Assembly (NCBI GenBank): GCA_021771635.1
Contig: JAETOQ010000009.1
Span: forward strand, 1 to 52,771
Source of the DNA: Oscillospiraceae bacterium
GTDB taxonomy: Bacteria; Bacillota; Clostridia; Oscillospirales; Oscillospiraceae
DNA length: 52,771 nucleotides
Direction of reading: 5' to 3'
Within the stretch, counting starts at the first letter, position 1; each line of letters starts with the position of its first letter. The notes beneath the pieces are model-generated. The model was not told the origin of the DNA. It searched no databases and saw nothing but the letters and a program-made list of their open reading frames with translations. The position numbers and the translations under genes are program-made. Positions 42,043 through 49,769 of this stretch are shown here, piece by piece.

Positions 42043-43170
42043 ATGAAGCAGAAAAAATACACCCTGCGTCCCTTGGAGCTGTGGAATCCCAGCGCCATCG
42101 AGAAGTGGCTGGAGGACGAGGCTGCCAGAGGCTGGCAGCTGGCGGACTGCGGCCGGGTGCTGGCCACTTTTCGGGCGGTGGCGCCAGAGACGTACCGGGT
42201 GCGGCTCCAGCCCCAGCGGTCGGAAACACCGGAGGCACGCCGGGAGCGGGGTGAGACCTGCCGGGAGCTGGGCTGGGACTGCACTGCTGTGATCACCGGC
42301 GATGACGATTACGACTGCGAGGTGTTTTACTGTAACGACCCGTCAGCCCCGGAACTGGATACCGACCCGGTGGCCCGGGGCTGGGCCTGGGAAAAACCCC
42401 TGCGCCATAGCTGGCGGGTGGCCTGGGTGGTGCTGGGACTGCTGGTGGTGCTGCCGCTAGTGAAAGCGGTGTGCCCCGGTCAATCGGCCCTGGACTACCT
42501 GCTGAATGAAAACCTGTTCTGGCTGCTATGGCTGGCGGGGTTGTACCTTTTGGGAATCGTTATGCTACGGCGGCTGTGGTATCTCCGGCGGATGCGGCGG
42601 CAGCTGGCGGCGGGCATGGTGCCCGATCCGGGGAACTGGCGGCGGGACCGCCGGTGGCAGCAGACGGTCATTGTTCTGTTTCTGGTGTGCTGGGGGATGC
42701 GGCTGGCCTGTATCGCAGCCCCTTTGTGGCGAACGGAGCCGGATGTCGCCAGCCTGCCCTACACCGCCCCCACGGCCTTGGCGGAGGGCACGGACAAGGA
42801 ATACTGGGAATTTGAGATTGATAACTACATTTACCGGAGCACGGCCCTGGCCCCTGCCCGCTCCGGCAGCCAGTTCCGGGGAAGGCAGGGCGAGTGTGTC
42901 CGAAACGCCGCCGACCGGCTGCGGTTCACATCTCTGGCAAAGGCTCTGTACCGGGAGCGGGCGGCGGACTTTCAGAGGGACCACCCGGATGCTGCGGAAA
43001 CAGCGGTGGAATATGATGCCTTTGACGAAGCGCTCCTGCTGGCCGAAGGAGACGAGCAGCTGTTTTTGGCCCGGAAGGGGACCGTCGTGTACGCTCTGTG
43101 GGTGGATTTCCCTGTGAACCTGAGCGGCAGCATCGAACATGCGGCCGCCAGTCTGGCGGCGCTTCAATAG
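42043..43170 (+). CDS. DUF2812 membrane protein (paralogue 2)
   Basis: 375 residues with the same architecture: DUF2812 head (LWNPSAIEKWLEDEAARGWQLADCGRVLATFRAVAPETYRVRLQP; GWDCTAVITGDDDYDCEVFYCND), membrane segments (WRVAWVVLGLLVVLPLVKAV; LLWLAGLYLLGIVMLRRLWYL; VIVLFLVCWGMRLACIAAPLW) and an external C-terminal part ending AASLAALQ. The ATG has AGAGGAGGAGCGGAC. It lies 13 nt after paralogue 1, which ends in the same 24 nt, so tandem duplication is likely. Confidence 0.82.
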   Translation: MKQKKYTLRPLELWNPSAIEKWLEDEAARGWQLADCGRVLATFRAVAPETYRVRLQPQRSETPEARRERGETCRELGWDCTAVITGDDDYDCEVFYCNDPSAPELDTDPVARGWAWEKPLRHSWRVAWVVLGLLVVLPLVKAVCPGQSALDYLLNENLFWLLWLAGLYLLGIVMLRRLWYLRRMRRQLAAGMVPDPGNWRRDRRWQQTVIVLFLVCWGMRLACIAAPLWRTEPDVASLPYTAPTALAEGTDKEYWEFEIDNYIYRSTALAPARSGSQFRGRQGECVRNAADRLRFTSLAKALYRERAADFQRDHPDAAETAVEYDAFDEALLLAEGDEQLFLARKGTVVYALWVDFPVNLSGSIEHAAASLAALQ

Positions 43171-43184
43171 AGGGGGGGACGACT

Positions 43185-43532
43185 ATGAAGCTGGCACCGT
43201 TTTCGATTTACGATGTGGCTGCCCAGCAGGCGTGGATGGAGGACCAGGCCGCTCGGGGATATTTTTTGGACGGGCGCGGGAGGTGGTTCGCCACCTTTAC
43301 CAAGGAGAAGCCAAAGGCCGTCCGGTACCGCATGGAGCCAGCGGGCCGAAAAGAGGACATCCCGGACCTGGAGCGGCGGGAGGTCTATCGGTCCCTGGGC
43401 TGGGACTATGTCTGCACCGTGGGCGGGACCTTTTACGTCTGGCGCTGTGATGATCCCGATGCCCCGGAGCTGGACAGCTTCTGGTGGCGGGATACCGGTG
43501 CCTATCCGGCCCAGGTGCTGGGGGAGCGGTGA
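43185..43532 (+). CDS. DUF2812 soluble paralogue 3 (head domain only)
   Basis: 115 residues: FSIYDVAAQQAWMEDQAARGYFLDGRGRWFATFTKEKPKAVRYRMEP, then GWDYVCTVGGTFYVWRCDDPDAPELD, a complete DUF2812 head without any membrane segment. It ends soon after a linker (WRDTGAYPAQVLGER), so it is a natural short form or a truncated copy. The ATG follows AGAGGGGGGGACGACT, 14 nt after paralogue 2. Confidence 0.82.
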   Translation: MKLAPFSIYDVAAQQAWMEDQAARGYFLDGRGRWFATFTKEKPKAVRYRMEPAGRKEDIPDLERREVYRSLGWDYVCTVGGTFYVWRCDDPDAPELDSFWWRDTGAYPAQVLGER

Positions 43533-43571
43533 GGCGGCGTTCCGCATAGACTGTACAGGGGGAGGGAGACC

Positions 43572-43775
43572 ATGGATGCCATTGAACAGACCGGCAGCGT
43601 GTACGCCCTGGCAGTGACCATGGCAAAGAGCCTGCCTCCGGAGGAACTGACCCGGGCGGCGCTGGCCTTTACCCAGCTTGGCACGACACTGTCCGTCCTG
43701 GCGGCGCTTCAGAGACTGGACCAGAACACCGCCGCCGGAGACACAGCTGCCGCCGACCTGTCAGCTCTGCGGTAA
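43572..43775 (+). CDS. DUF6774-like small protein
   Basis: 67 residues: VYALAVTMAKSLPPEELTRAALAFTQLGTTLSVLAALQRL fits the DUF6774 pattern (a helix pair with a F-x-Q-L-G-D/T-T-L core) seen in small clostridial proteins of unknown role. The ATG has GGGGGAGGGAGACC. It follows the DUF2812 genes by 39 nt and is probably the last gene of the PadR unit. Confidence 0.7.
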   Translation: MDAIEQTGSVYALAVTMAKSLPPEELTRAALAFTQLGTTLSVLAALQRLDQNTAAGDTAAADLSALR

Positions 43776-43784
43776 AAATAGTAA

Positions 43785-43839
43785 AACCGGCCTGTTCCAC
43801 GCAGCGTTTGTTGCGGGAACGGGCCGGTTCTGCTATACT
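43785..43839 (+). promoter_or_regulatory. Hairpin with embedded promoter for the next XRE gene
   Basis: AACCGGCCTGTTCC pairs with GGAACGGGCCGGTT (43785-43829, one bulge) and may end the PadR unit. Its right arm contains TTGCGG (43811-43816), and TATACT follows at 43834-43839 with a 17-nt spacer, so the terminator and the next promoter share sequence. Confidence 0.6.
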
Positions 43840-43856
43840 CGTTTCAGGTGATGCGC

Positions 43857-44636
43857 ATGGATAAGGTCAAAACAGGCGAGCTGATTGCCGCCGCCCGGAA
43901 AGAGAAAAACTTGACGCAAAAGGAGCTGGCCCAGCGGCTCCATGTCTCAGACCGGGCTGTTTCCAAATGGGAGCGGGGCGCGGGCTTTCCAGACGTGGGA
44001 CTGCTGGAACCCCTTGCGGCGGCCCTGGATCTGAACGTCCTGGACCTGCTGCGGGGGGAGCGGGAAACCGGGACAGAGCCGGAGGGAACGGTGCGGCAGC
44101 TCATTACCCTGCTGGTCCAGCAGACGCGGGAGAGGACCCGGCGGCGCTGGAGTCAGATCCTGGGCGGAACGCTGGCGTTGCTGTTGGCAGGCTTCGTACT
44201 GTTTGGGATCCTGGATTATTCCGGCGCGTTCCTTCGGGAGGTATCCATGGAGGTTCCGGCCGTCGTATACAATGAGTCGGGCGAAGCCGTGGGGGAGACC
44301 ACCGTCGGCATTGACGGCACGATAACGATTTTTGGGAAGAGGTCCTATGTGGGGCGGTTCGCCATCGGCTGCGTGGAACCCACCTGCCGGGAAGACACCA
44401 CCGCCCGCATCCGCTGGGATGCCATGTGGCCAGGGGCTCAGGACATCCTATTTTCCCGGCCCGGCGAGTTCCTCTCCCTGGGGTTGGATCAAATGTTGTA
44501 TATCACGGAGAGCATGGAGTCCTTCGGCTTGAGGCTGGAGGATGGCACCATCATCGCTACCGATGCATGTTATGTGCCGCTGTTGACCTCGGGCTACTAC
44601 TATTCCATCCGTCCGGTGTTCTCCAATCAATTTTGA
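43857..44636 (+). CDS. Membrane-anchored XRE regulator
   Basis: 259 residues. HTH_3 domain MDKVKTGELIAAARKEKNLTQKELAQRLHVSDRAVSKWERGAGFPDVGLLEPLAAALDLNVLDLL (1-65), a linker, one membrane segment (ILGGTLALLLAGFVLFGIL, about 99-117) and an extracytoplasmic domain of about 140 residues with no family I recognise (GETTVGIDGTITIFGKRSYVGRFAIGCVEP). It probably reads an external cue and acts at its own promoter. I start at the second ATG (43857), 6-7 nt after AGGTG; GTG 43848 or ATG 43851 are alternatives. Confidence 0.85.
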   Translation: MDKVKTGELIAAARKEKNLTQKELAQRLHVSDRAVSKWERGAGFPDVGLLEPLAAALDLNVLDLLRGERETGTEPEGTVRQLITLLVQQTRERTRRRWSQILGGTLALLLAGFVLFGILDYSGAFLREVSMEVPAVVYNESGEAVGETTVGIDGTITIFGKRSYVGRFAIGCVEPTCREDTTARIRWDAMWPGAQDILFSRPGEFLSLGLDQMLYITESMESFGLRLEDGTIIATDACYVPLLTSGYYYSIRPVFSNQF

Positions 44637-44670
44637 AAAAGCCCGCGCACCCGATGGGGTGCGCGGGCTT
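44635..44670 (-). terminator. Terminator of icd
   Basis: Perfect 14-bp stem AAGCCCGCGCACCC / GGGTGCGCGGGCTT; on the minus strand TTTTTC follows. It also lies at the end of the convergent XRE gene. Confidence 0.88.
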
Positions 44671-44683
44671 GCTATCTGTGCGT

Positions 44684-45901
44684 TTAGGCCAGCTTCTTCG
44701 CCAGCCGTTTGGTAATCTCGTCCAAAAATTCCTCACTGTTGACGGCGGTGGTCCGGAATCCCGGCTCCACCAGCCCCACTAGGTCCTTCGTCATAACACC
44801 GCTCTCCAGAGTTTCCAGAGATGCCGATTCCATGGCCTCGCCGAACTTTACCAGGTCCGGCAGACCGTCCAGCTCGCCACGGCGCTTGAGGGCGCCGCTC
44901 CAGGCAAAGATGGTGGCGATGGGATTGGTGGAGGTCTTTTCACCCTTCAGGTACTTGTAGTAGTGGCGGGTGACGGTGCCGTGGCTGGCTTCGAATTCCA
45001 TGGTGCCGTCAGGGGAGACCAGGACGGAGGTCATCATGGCGAGAGAGCCGAAGGCCGTCGCCACCATGTCGCTCATGACGTCGCCGTCGTAGTTTTTCAG
45101 CGCCCAGATGAACCCGCCTTTGGAGCGGATGACACGGGCCACCGCGTCGTCGATGAGGGTGTAGAAATAGGTCAGGCCCAGTTTCTCAAACTCCACCTTG
45201 TAGGTGTTCTCATACTCCTCCTCGAAGATCCGCTTGAACTCGCCGTCGTAGACCTTGGAGATGGTGTCCTTGGTGGAGAACCACAGGTCCTGCTTCTGGT
45301 TGATGGCGTACTGGAAGCAGCTCTTGGCAAAGGCACGGATGCTCTTCTCTGTGTTGTGCTGCCCCTGCCACACGGCGGGGCCATCCACCGTCTGGACCGT
45401 CAGCGTCTTTTCGGCGCCGCTCTCACCTTTGAAGGTCAGGACGGCGGTGCCCGGCTCCTCTGTCACCATGTCCACAGCCTTATACATATCGCCGTAGGCA
45501 TGGCGGGCGATGGTGATGGGCGCCTCCCAGTTTTTCACCACAGGCTTGATGCAGTCTAAAACAATAGGCGCCCGGAAGGCGGTGCCGTCCAGAATGGCCC
45601 GGATGGTGCCGTTGGGGGACTTCCACATCTCGGTCAGCTCCGGGTATTCCTCCATCCGCTGACGGTTCGGCGTAATGGTTGCACACTTTACAGCAACACC
45701 CAGCCGCTTCGTGGCGTTGGCGGCGTCGATGGTCACTTGATCCTTTGTCTCATTCCGGTGCAGCAGGCCCAGATCGTAGTATTCCGTTTTCAGATCCACA
45801 AAGGGGAGGATCAGCTTCTCCTTGATCATGGCCCACAGCACACGGGTCATCTCGTCGCCGTCCATCTCCACCAGGGGAGTGGTCATTGTGATTTTTTCCA
45901 T
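44684..45901 (-). CDS. icd: NADP-dependent isocitrate dehydrogenase
   Basis: 405 residues of the homodimeric eukaryotic-like class: opening MTTPLVEMDGDEMTRVLWAMIKEKLILPFVDLKTEYYDLGLLHRNETKDQVT, substrate loop SPNGTIRAILDGTAFRAPI, metal site YDGDVMSDMVATAFGSLAMMTSVL and cofactor loop EASHGTVTRHYYKYLKGE. It makes 2-oxoglutarate and NADPH. The start has CCGGAGGTTACTCTATT. It follows the aconitase gene on the same strand with a hairpin-rich 200-nt gap. Confidence 0.95.
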   Translation of the reverse strand: MEKITMTTPLVEMDGDEMTRVLWAMIKEKLILPFVDLKTEYYDLGLLHRNETKDQVTIDAANATKRLGVAVKCATITPNRQRMEEYPELTEMWKSPNGTIRAILDGTAFRAPIVLDCIKPVVKNWEAPITIARHAYGDMYKAVDMVTEEPGTAVLTFKGESGAEKTLTVQTVDGPAVWQGQHNTEKSIRAFAKSCFQYAINQKQDLWFSTKDTISKVYDGEFKRIFEEEYENTYKVEFEKLGLTYFYTLIDDAVARVIRSKGGFIWALKNYDGDVMSDMVATAFGSLAMMTSVLVSPDGTMEFEASHGTVTRHYYKYLKGEKTSTNPIATIFAWSGALKRRGELDGLPDLVKFGEAMESASLETLESGVMTKDLVGLVEPGFRTTAVNSEEFLDEITKRLAKKLA

Positions 45902-45970
45902 AATAGAGTAACCTCCGGAATTTCAATTATTTTTGTCGCGGCATGTACGTGGCAAAAATACATTGACCTA

Positions 45971-46095
45971 GCCGCCCTGGGCGGCGTTCACCAGTGACCG
46001 ATGTCACTGGCGGGGGGAATCTACTGCGCAGCCGTCAGCGGCTTTGCCGCTTTACGGATGCGGCGTCCCCCTTGCGGGGAAAGGGGGGGACGAAG
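45971..46095. repeat. Chain of hairpins between aconitase and icd
   Basis: At least four palindromes in a row: GCCGCC-CTG-GGCGGC (45971-45985), CCAGTGAC-CGAT-GTCACTGG (45991-46010), GCCGTCAGCGGC... near 46029, and GGGGACGAAGTCCCC-like pairing near 46085. It could end or attenuate transcription after aconitase, protect the mRNA, or be a degraded repeat. No reading frame is credible here. Confidence 0.6.
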
Positions 46096-46103
46096 TCCCC
46101 TCT

Positions 46104-48341
46104 TTAGGAGCGATTGGCATAGTAATTCATCAAACACCCGTCCAGAATGATCTCCTTTTCGTCCTCCGTCAGGCCCTTGATGTGCAGGAGGAGGTCCTCC
46201 ACACCGCCGCCGGCGCGGATCACCTTGGCGGGGATGTCCTCCACGCCGTCCGCAATGGCCTTTCGGATGCCGGGGACGAACACGCAGTCGCCAGGCATAT
46301 ATGTAAAGGAAACTTCCTTGTCAACAGTAAAAGGCAGGATGCCCCAGTTGATGCAGTTGGAGCGGTAGCGCTTGGTGGCGAACTCATAGCAGATGTTGGC
46401 AAAGCCGCCCAGCACCTTCTGGCAGGAGGCCGCCTGCTCCCGGGCGGAGCCATCGCCGGGCTTGTTGGCGAACACGCAGGAGCCAAACTGGGTGGTGTCC
46501 ATGAGCGTATCCGCGTCGCCCACCTGGGACAAAACGGACTTCAGGGTTTCCGGAGCCTTGCCCGCCAGCCGCTGGGCCTCCAGCTCCGCCGCGGCCTTGG
46601 CACGGCCCACGTAGGCTGGCTCCCGGCGGGAGAGGGTGAATTCCGCCAGCCGCAGGGGATTGGAGCGGTAGGAGGACGTCTCACCGGAGGGGATCAGTTC
46701 ATCGGTGGTGGTGACGGGATCATGGAGCACCGCCGCCAGCTCCACCAGCAGGTTCTCCGCCAGGGGCTGCATCTTGGGCCAGTCGGTGATATTGGGGCCC
46801 ATGATCAGCTCCACGCTGGGGTCCGCCTTGCCGAAGCCGTAGTACAGCCGCCGGTCATAGACGCCCTTGTCGAAGTGGTATTCATGGCGGACAGGCTCGT
46901 AGTCGATGTCCGTGGCGGCGGTGATCTTACCGCCGTTCAGAGCCGTGGCGGCAATGGACCGGGCGTCCATCAGGCACACGCCGGCGAACTGCCCCTCGGC
47001 GGGCTTGCTGCCCTCCCGGTTGGGGAAGTTGCGGGTGGTGTGCCGCAGGCTCAGGCCGTTGTTGGCGGGCACGTCGCCCGCGCCGAAGCAGGGGCCGCAG
47101 AAGCTGGGCTTGATGACGGCGCCGCTCTCCAGCAGTGCCGCCGTGGCGCCGGTTTTTGTCAGCTCCAGGCTGACGGGCACGCTGGTGGGATACACGTCCA
47201 GGGTGAAATAGCCGTTGCCGCAGCTGCCGCCCTTCAAAATATCGGCCGCCTCGCCGATGTTGTCGAACAAGCCGCCGGCGCACCCGGCAATGACGCCCTG
47301 GTCGGCCCACACGCCGCCATCGTGGATCTTATCCGTCAGATTGATTTTTGCCTTGGGGTAGCGGGCCTGGGCATCGGCCTCCACCTGGGCGAGAATGTCC
47401 TGGGCGTTTTCCAAAAATTCGTGGATGGTCCAGGCGTTGGAGGGATGGAAGGGCAGAGCAATCATAGGCTCGATCTGGGACAGGTCGATCTCAATGTACT
47501 TATCATACCAGGCGTGCTGGCCGGGATGCAGCTCCTTGTAGTCCTGGGGCCGCTGGTGGGCCTTGTAGAAGCCCTCCGTCACGCTGTCCGTCTCCCAGAT
47601 GGAGGAGAGGCAGGTGGTCTCCGTGGTCATGACATCGATGCCGTTGCGGTAGTCAATGGGCAGTCCCGCGATGCCGGGACCGGCGAATTCCAGCACACAG
47701 TTGTTGACAAAGCCGGAGGCAAAGGTAGCCTTCACCAGGGCGATGGCCACATCGTGGGGGCCGACACCCCGCCGGGGAGTCCCGGTGAGGTACACCAATA
47801 CCACCTTGGGATAGGGGATGTCCCAGGTGTTTTTCAAAAGCTGCTTGCAAAGCTCCGGGCCGCCCTCGCCCACGGCCATGGTGCCAAGAGCCCCGTACCG
47901 GGTGTGGGAGTCGGAGCCTAAGATCATGGCGCCGCCCTTCGCCATCTGCTCCCGGCCATAGGAGTGGATGACGCTCTGGTTGGCGGGGACATAGATGCCG
48001 CCGTATTTCCTGGCGGCGGACAGGCCAAACACATGGTCATCCTCGTTGATGGTGCCGCCCACGGCGCAGAGGCTGTTGTGGCAGTTGGTCAGGGCGTAGG
48101 GGATGGGGAACTCCTTCATGCCGGAGGCCCGGGCCTGCTGGATGATGCCCACGTAGGTGATGTCGTGGGAGAGCATGGCGTCAAACCGGATCTTCAGATG
48201 CTCCGGATCACCGGAAATGCTGTGCCCCTGGAGGATGTTCCAGGCCATCGTCTGTCTGCGGCCCTCCGCTTGCGAGGTAGGGGCTTCGGCGCGGGGAACG
48301 CCGTCTGTCAGAAATACACCATTGTCATGCAGCGTGATCAT
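46104..48341 (-). CDS. Aconitate hydratase (aconitase family)
   Basis: 745 residues. Cluster ligands are Cys in IAGCAGGLF and the pair in SFCGPCFGAGD. Substrate residues lie in GSDSHTRYGALGTMAVGEGGPE, and the C-terminal swivel has RYRSNCINWGILPF. It isomerises citrate to isocitrate using a [4Fe-4S] cluster. It belongs to the clostridial hydratase branch of about 750 residues, which is neither classic AcnA nor AcnB, so I give no symbol. The start MITLHDNG has GGGAGGACCAGCT. It is upstream of icd on the same strand; with gdhA this supplies glutamate. Confidence 0.93.
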   Translation of the reverse strand: MITLHDNGVFLTDGVPRAEAPTSQAEGRRQTMAWNILQGHSISGDPEHLKIRFDAMLSHDITYVGIIQQARASGMKEFPIPYALTNCHNSLCAVGGTINEDDHVFGLSAARKYGGIYVPANQSVIHSYGREQMAKGGAMILGSDSHTRYGALGTMAVGEGGPELCKQLLKNTWDIPYPKVVLVYLTGTPRRGVGPHDVAIALVKATFASGFVNNCVLEFAGPGIAGLPIDYRNGIDVMTTETTCLSSIWETDSVTEGFYKAHQRPQDYKELHPGQHAWYDKYIEIDLSQIEPMIALPFHPSNAWTIHEFLENAQDILAQVEADAQARYPKAKINLTDKIHDGGVWADQGVIAGCAGGLFDNIGEAADILKGGSCGNGYFTLDVYPTSVPVSLELTKTGATAALLESGAVIKPSFCGPCFGAGDVPANNGLSLRHTTRNFPNREGSKPAEGQFAGVCLMDARSIAATALNGGKITAATDIDYEPVRHEYHFDKGVYDRRLYYGFGKADPSVELIMGPNITDWPKMQPLAENLLVELAAVLHDPVTTTDELIPSGETSSYRSNPLRLAEFTLSRREPAYVGRAKAAAELEAQRLAGKAPETLKSVLSQVGDADTLMDTTQFGSCVFANKPGDGSAREQAASCQKVLGGFANICYEFATKRYRSNCINWGILPFTVDKEVSFTYMPGDCVFVPGIRKAIADGVEDIPAKVIRAGGGVEDLLLHIKGLTEDEKEIILDGCLMNYYANRS

Positions 48342-48589
48342 AGCTGGTCCTCCCGTGATACCCGGTCGGGGCCGGGCGTTTCTTGCCAACCAATATAGCA
48401 CAAATTCAAACGCTTGCAAAGTAATTTTGCAGGAAAAACGGAATGGACTTGCAAATTTGGGGAAATGTCCAAGAATAGAACGGCGAAAACAGCTGCGTTT
48501 TGCAAATCCGCCGTGGCTGTCTTGTACTCGACGCTCCGTTGCTTGAAAAATGTCCGCCGGTGATGTATCCTGACAGGGAGGTGAGTGAT

Positions 48590-49177
48590 ATGGACAGGAA
48601 ACAGACAGGGGAACTGCTCTCCAGGCTGCGGAGGGAGCGGGGCATGACGCAGCGGGAGCTGGCGGAGATCCTGCACATCAGCGCCCAGGCTGTCAGCAAG
48701 TGGGAGCGGGGACAGGGCTGCCCGGACGTCAGCCTGCTTTCAGCACTTGCGGAGATCTTTGGAGTCAGTGTGGAACGGCTCCTGGCGGGAGACCTGTCGC
48801 CGGAGACCGCTGATGGAGGAAATATGAAACGGATGAAATTTTATGTGTGCCCGGACTGCGGCAATGTCCTGACCGCCGCCGGCGGCGGAGAACTGCACTG
48901 CTGCGGCCGGAGGCTGGAGCCGCTGACTGCCCGGCCCGCGGACGCAGACCATGGGGTAAGCGCGGCGGAGGTGGAGGAGGACTGGTATATCACCTTCCGC
49001 CACCCCATGGAAAAGGACCACTTTTTCCGCTTTGCGGCCTATGTGACCATGGACCGCTGCCTGCTGGTGCGGCTGTACCCGGAACAGGGCGGGGAGTTCC
49101 GTATCCCACGGCTGCGGGGCGGCGGAAAGCTGTACCTCTGCTGCTCCCGGGACGGGCTGTTTGAGGTGAACGTATAG
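48590..49177 (+). CDS. XRE regulator fused to a desulfoferrodoxin-like domain
   Basis: 195 residues. HTH_3 domain at 1-70 (LLSRLRRERGMTQRELAEILHISAQAVSKWERGQGCPDVSLLSALAEIFGVSVERLL). Residues 83-110 match the desulforedoxin rubredoxin-like site: C87-x2-C90 and the CC pair 104-105. Residues 128-195 resemble superoxide reductase: HPMEKDHFF (His138, His144) and a final CCSRDGLFE in the place of C-N-x-H-G-L-W. One iron-ligand His is thus replaced (Asp188). It may be a redox or superoxide sensor rather than an enzyme. The ATG has GGGAGGTGAGTGAT. The region 48342-48589 contains no other gene. Confidence 0.82.
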   Translation: MDRKQTGELLSRLRRERGMTQRELAEILHISAQAVSKWERGQGCPDVSLLSALAEIFGVSVERLLAGDLSPETADGGNMKRMKFYVCPDCGNVLTAAGGGELHCCGRRLEPLTARPADADHGVSAAEVEEDWYITFRHPMEKDHFFRFAAYVTMDRCLLVRLYPEQGGEFRIPRLRGGGKLYLCCSRDGLFEVNV

Positions 49178-49186
49178 GGAAAAGAC

Positions 49187-49218
49187 GAGCCGCCGAAGAA
49201 ATTCGGCGGCTCACTCCT
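49187..49218. terminator. Shared bidirectional terminator
   Basis: Perfect 11-bp stem GAGCCGCCGAA / TTCGGCGGCTC. It overlaps the stop of the minus-strand small gene and follows the XRE-desulfoferrodoxin gene. Confidence 0.82.
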
Positions 49219-49381
49219 TTTCAGCGGATTCCGTCTGTTCCGGCAAGGGAAGGACAATGAGGTTCGGCCCATCGTCCCGCAGATAAAGGGCCTCGCATTT
49301 CTGCTGGGCCTCGATCAAAATTCGGACAGCCTTTTCCGTCTCCCGCATCAGCGTTAAATACATCTCTTTGTAGTCCGGCAT
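49211..49381 (-). CDS. Small helical protein of unknown function
   Basis: 56 residues: MPDYKEMYLTLMRETEKAVRILIEAQQKCEALYLRDDGPNLIVLPLPEQTESAEKE. A single long amphipathic helix precedes an acidic tail. Similar short proteins are frequent in Clostridiales, often beside a phage-like HTH gene, as here; their role is unknown to me. The start has AGCAGGAGGCATACC. It is divergent from the XRE gene, with a shared operator. Confidence 0.72.
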   Translation of the reverse strand: MPDYKEMYLTLMRETEKAVRILIEAQQKCEALYLRDDGPNLIVLPLPEQTESAEKE

Positions 49382-49408
49382 GGTATGCCTCCTGCTTGAT
49401 TTACACAT

Positions 49409-49458
49409 ATTATACAAAAAAGTTGAGTAAAACGCAATACTCAATTTCTGCGTATACT
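49409..49458. promoter_or_regulatory. Divergent promoters around a perfect dyad
   Basis: TTGAGTA-N8-TACTCAA (49423-49429 and 49438-49444) lies between the two genes. To the left, TATAAT (49409-49414, minus) is 17 nt from TTGCGT (49432-49437). To the right, TATACT (49453-49458, plus) is present. The dyad overlaps the minus -35 box, as expected for an XRE repressor site. Confidence 0.65.
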
Positions 49459-49480
49459 ATGATGCCATCAGGTGATGGAG

Positions 49481-49708
49481 ATGTATTTGAGACTCCGGGA
49501 TTTGCGGGAGGACAACGACAAGACGCAGGAGCAGATGGCAGAGGTGCTGGGCTGTTCGCAGCAGACCTATTCCCGCTATGAAAGCGGAAAGGGCCAAATG
49601 GCTTATGATGCACTTTCCAAATTGGCCGACTACTTCGGCACCAGTGTGGACTACCTGCTGGGGCGCACAGATGAAAAGACGCCTTATCCCAAGAGCAGGC
49701 GAAAATAA
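49481..49708 (+). CDS. XRE family regulator
   Basis: 75 residues: MYLRLRDLREDNDKTQEQMAEVLGCSQQTYSRYESGKGQMAYDALSKLADYFGTSVDYLLGRTDEKTPYP, a complete HTH_3 domain of the clostridial phage-repressor type. The exact start is uncertain; GTG 49472 and ATG 49475 are in frame, and the homologous length favours 49481. It probably represses itself and the divergent small helical protein. Confidence 0.88.
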   Translation: MYLRLRDLREDNDKTQEQMAEVLGCSQQTYSRYESGKGQMAYDALSKLADYFGTSVDYLLGRTDEKTPYPKSRRK

Positions 49709-49712
49709 AAGG

Positions 49713-49741
49713 AAGCCGCCGAATTTCTTCGGCGGCTTTTT
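49713..49741 (+). terminator. Intrinsic terminator
   Basis: 11-bp stem AAGCCGCCGAA / TTCGGCGGCTT with a TTTC loop and a T-run, nearly the same stem as at 49187-49212. Confidence 0.88.
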
Positions 49742-49769
49742 CCGCAGTATTTTCGTGGATTGCCATAAA

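Noticed and set aside
46044..47921. 625-codon plus-strand open frame
   Set aside because: Antisense to aconitase, whose family motifs are unambiguous. No start signal and shadow-type composition.
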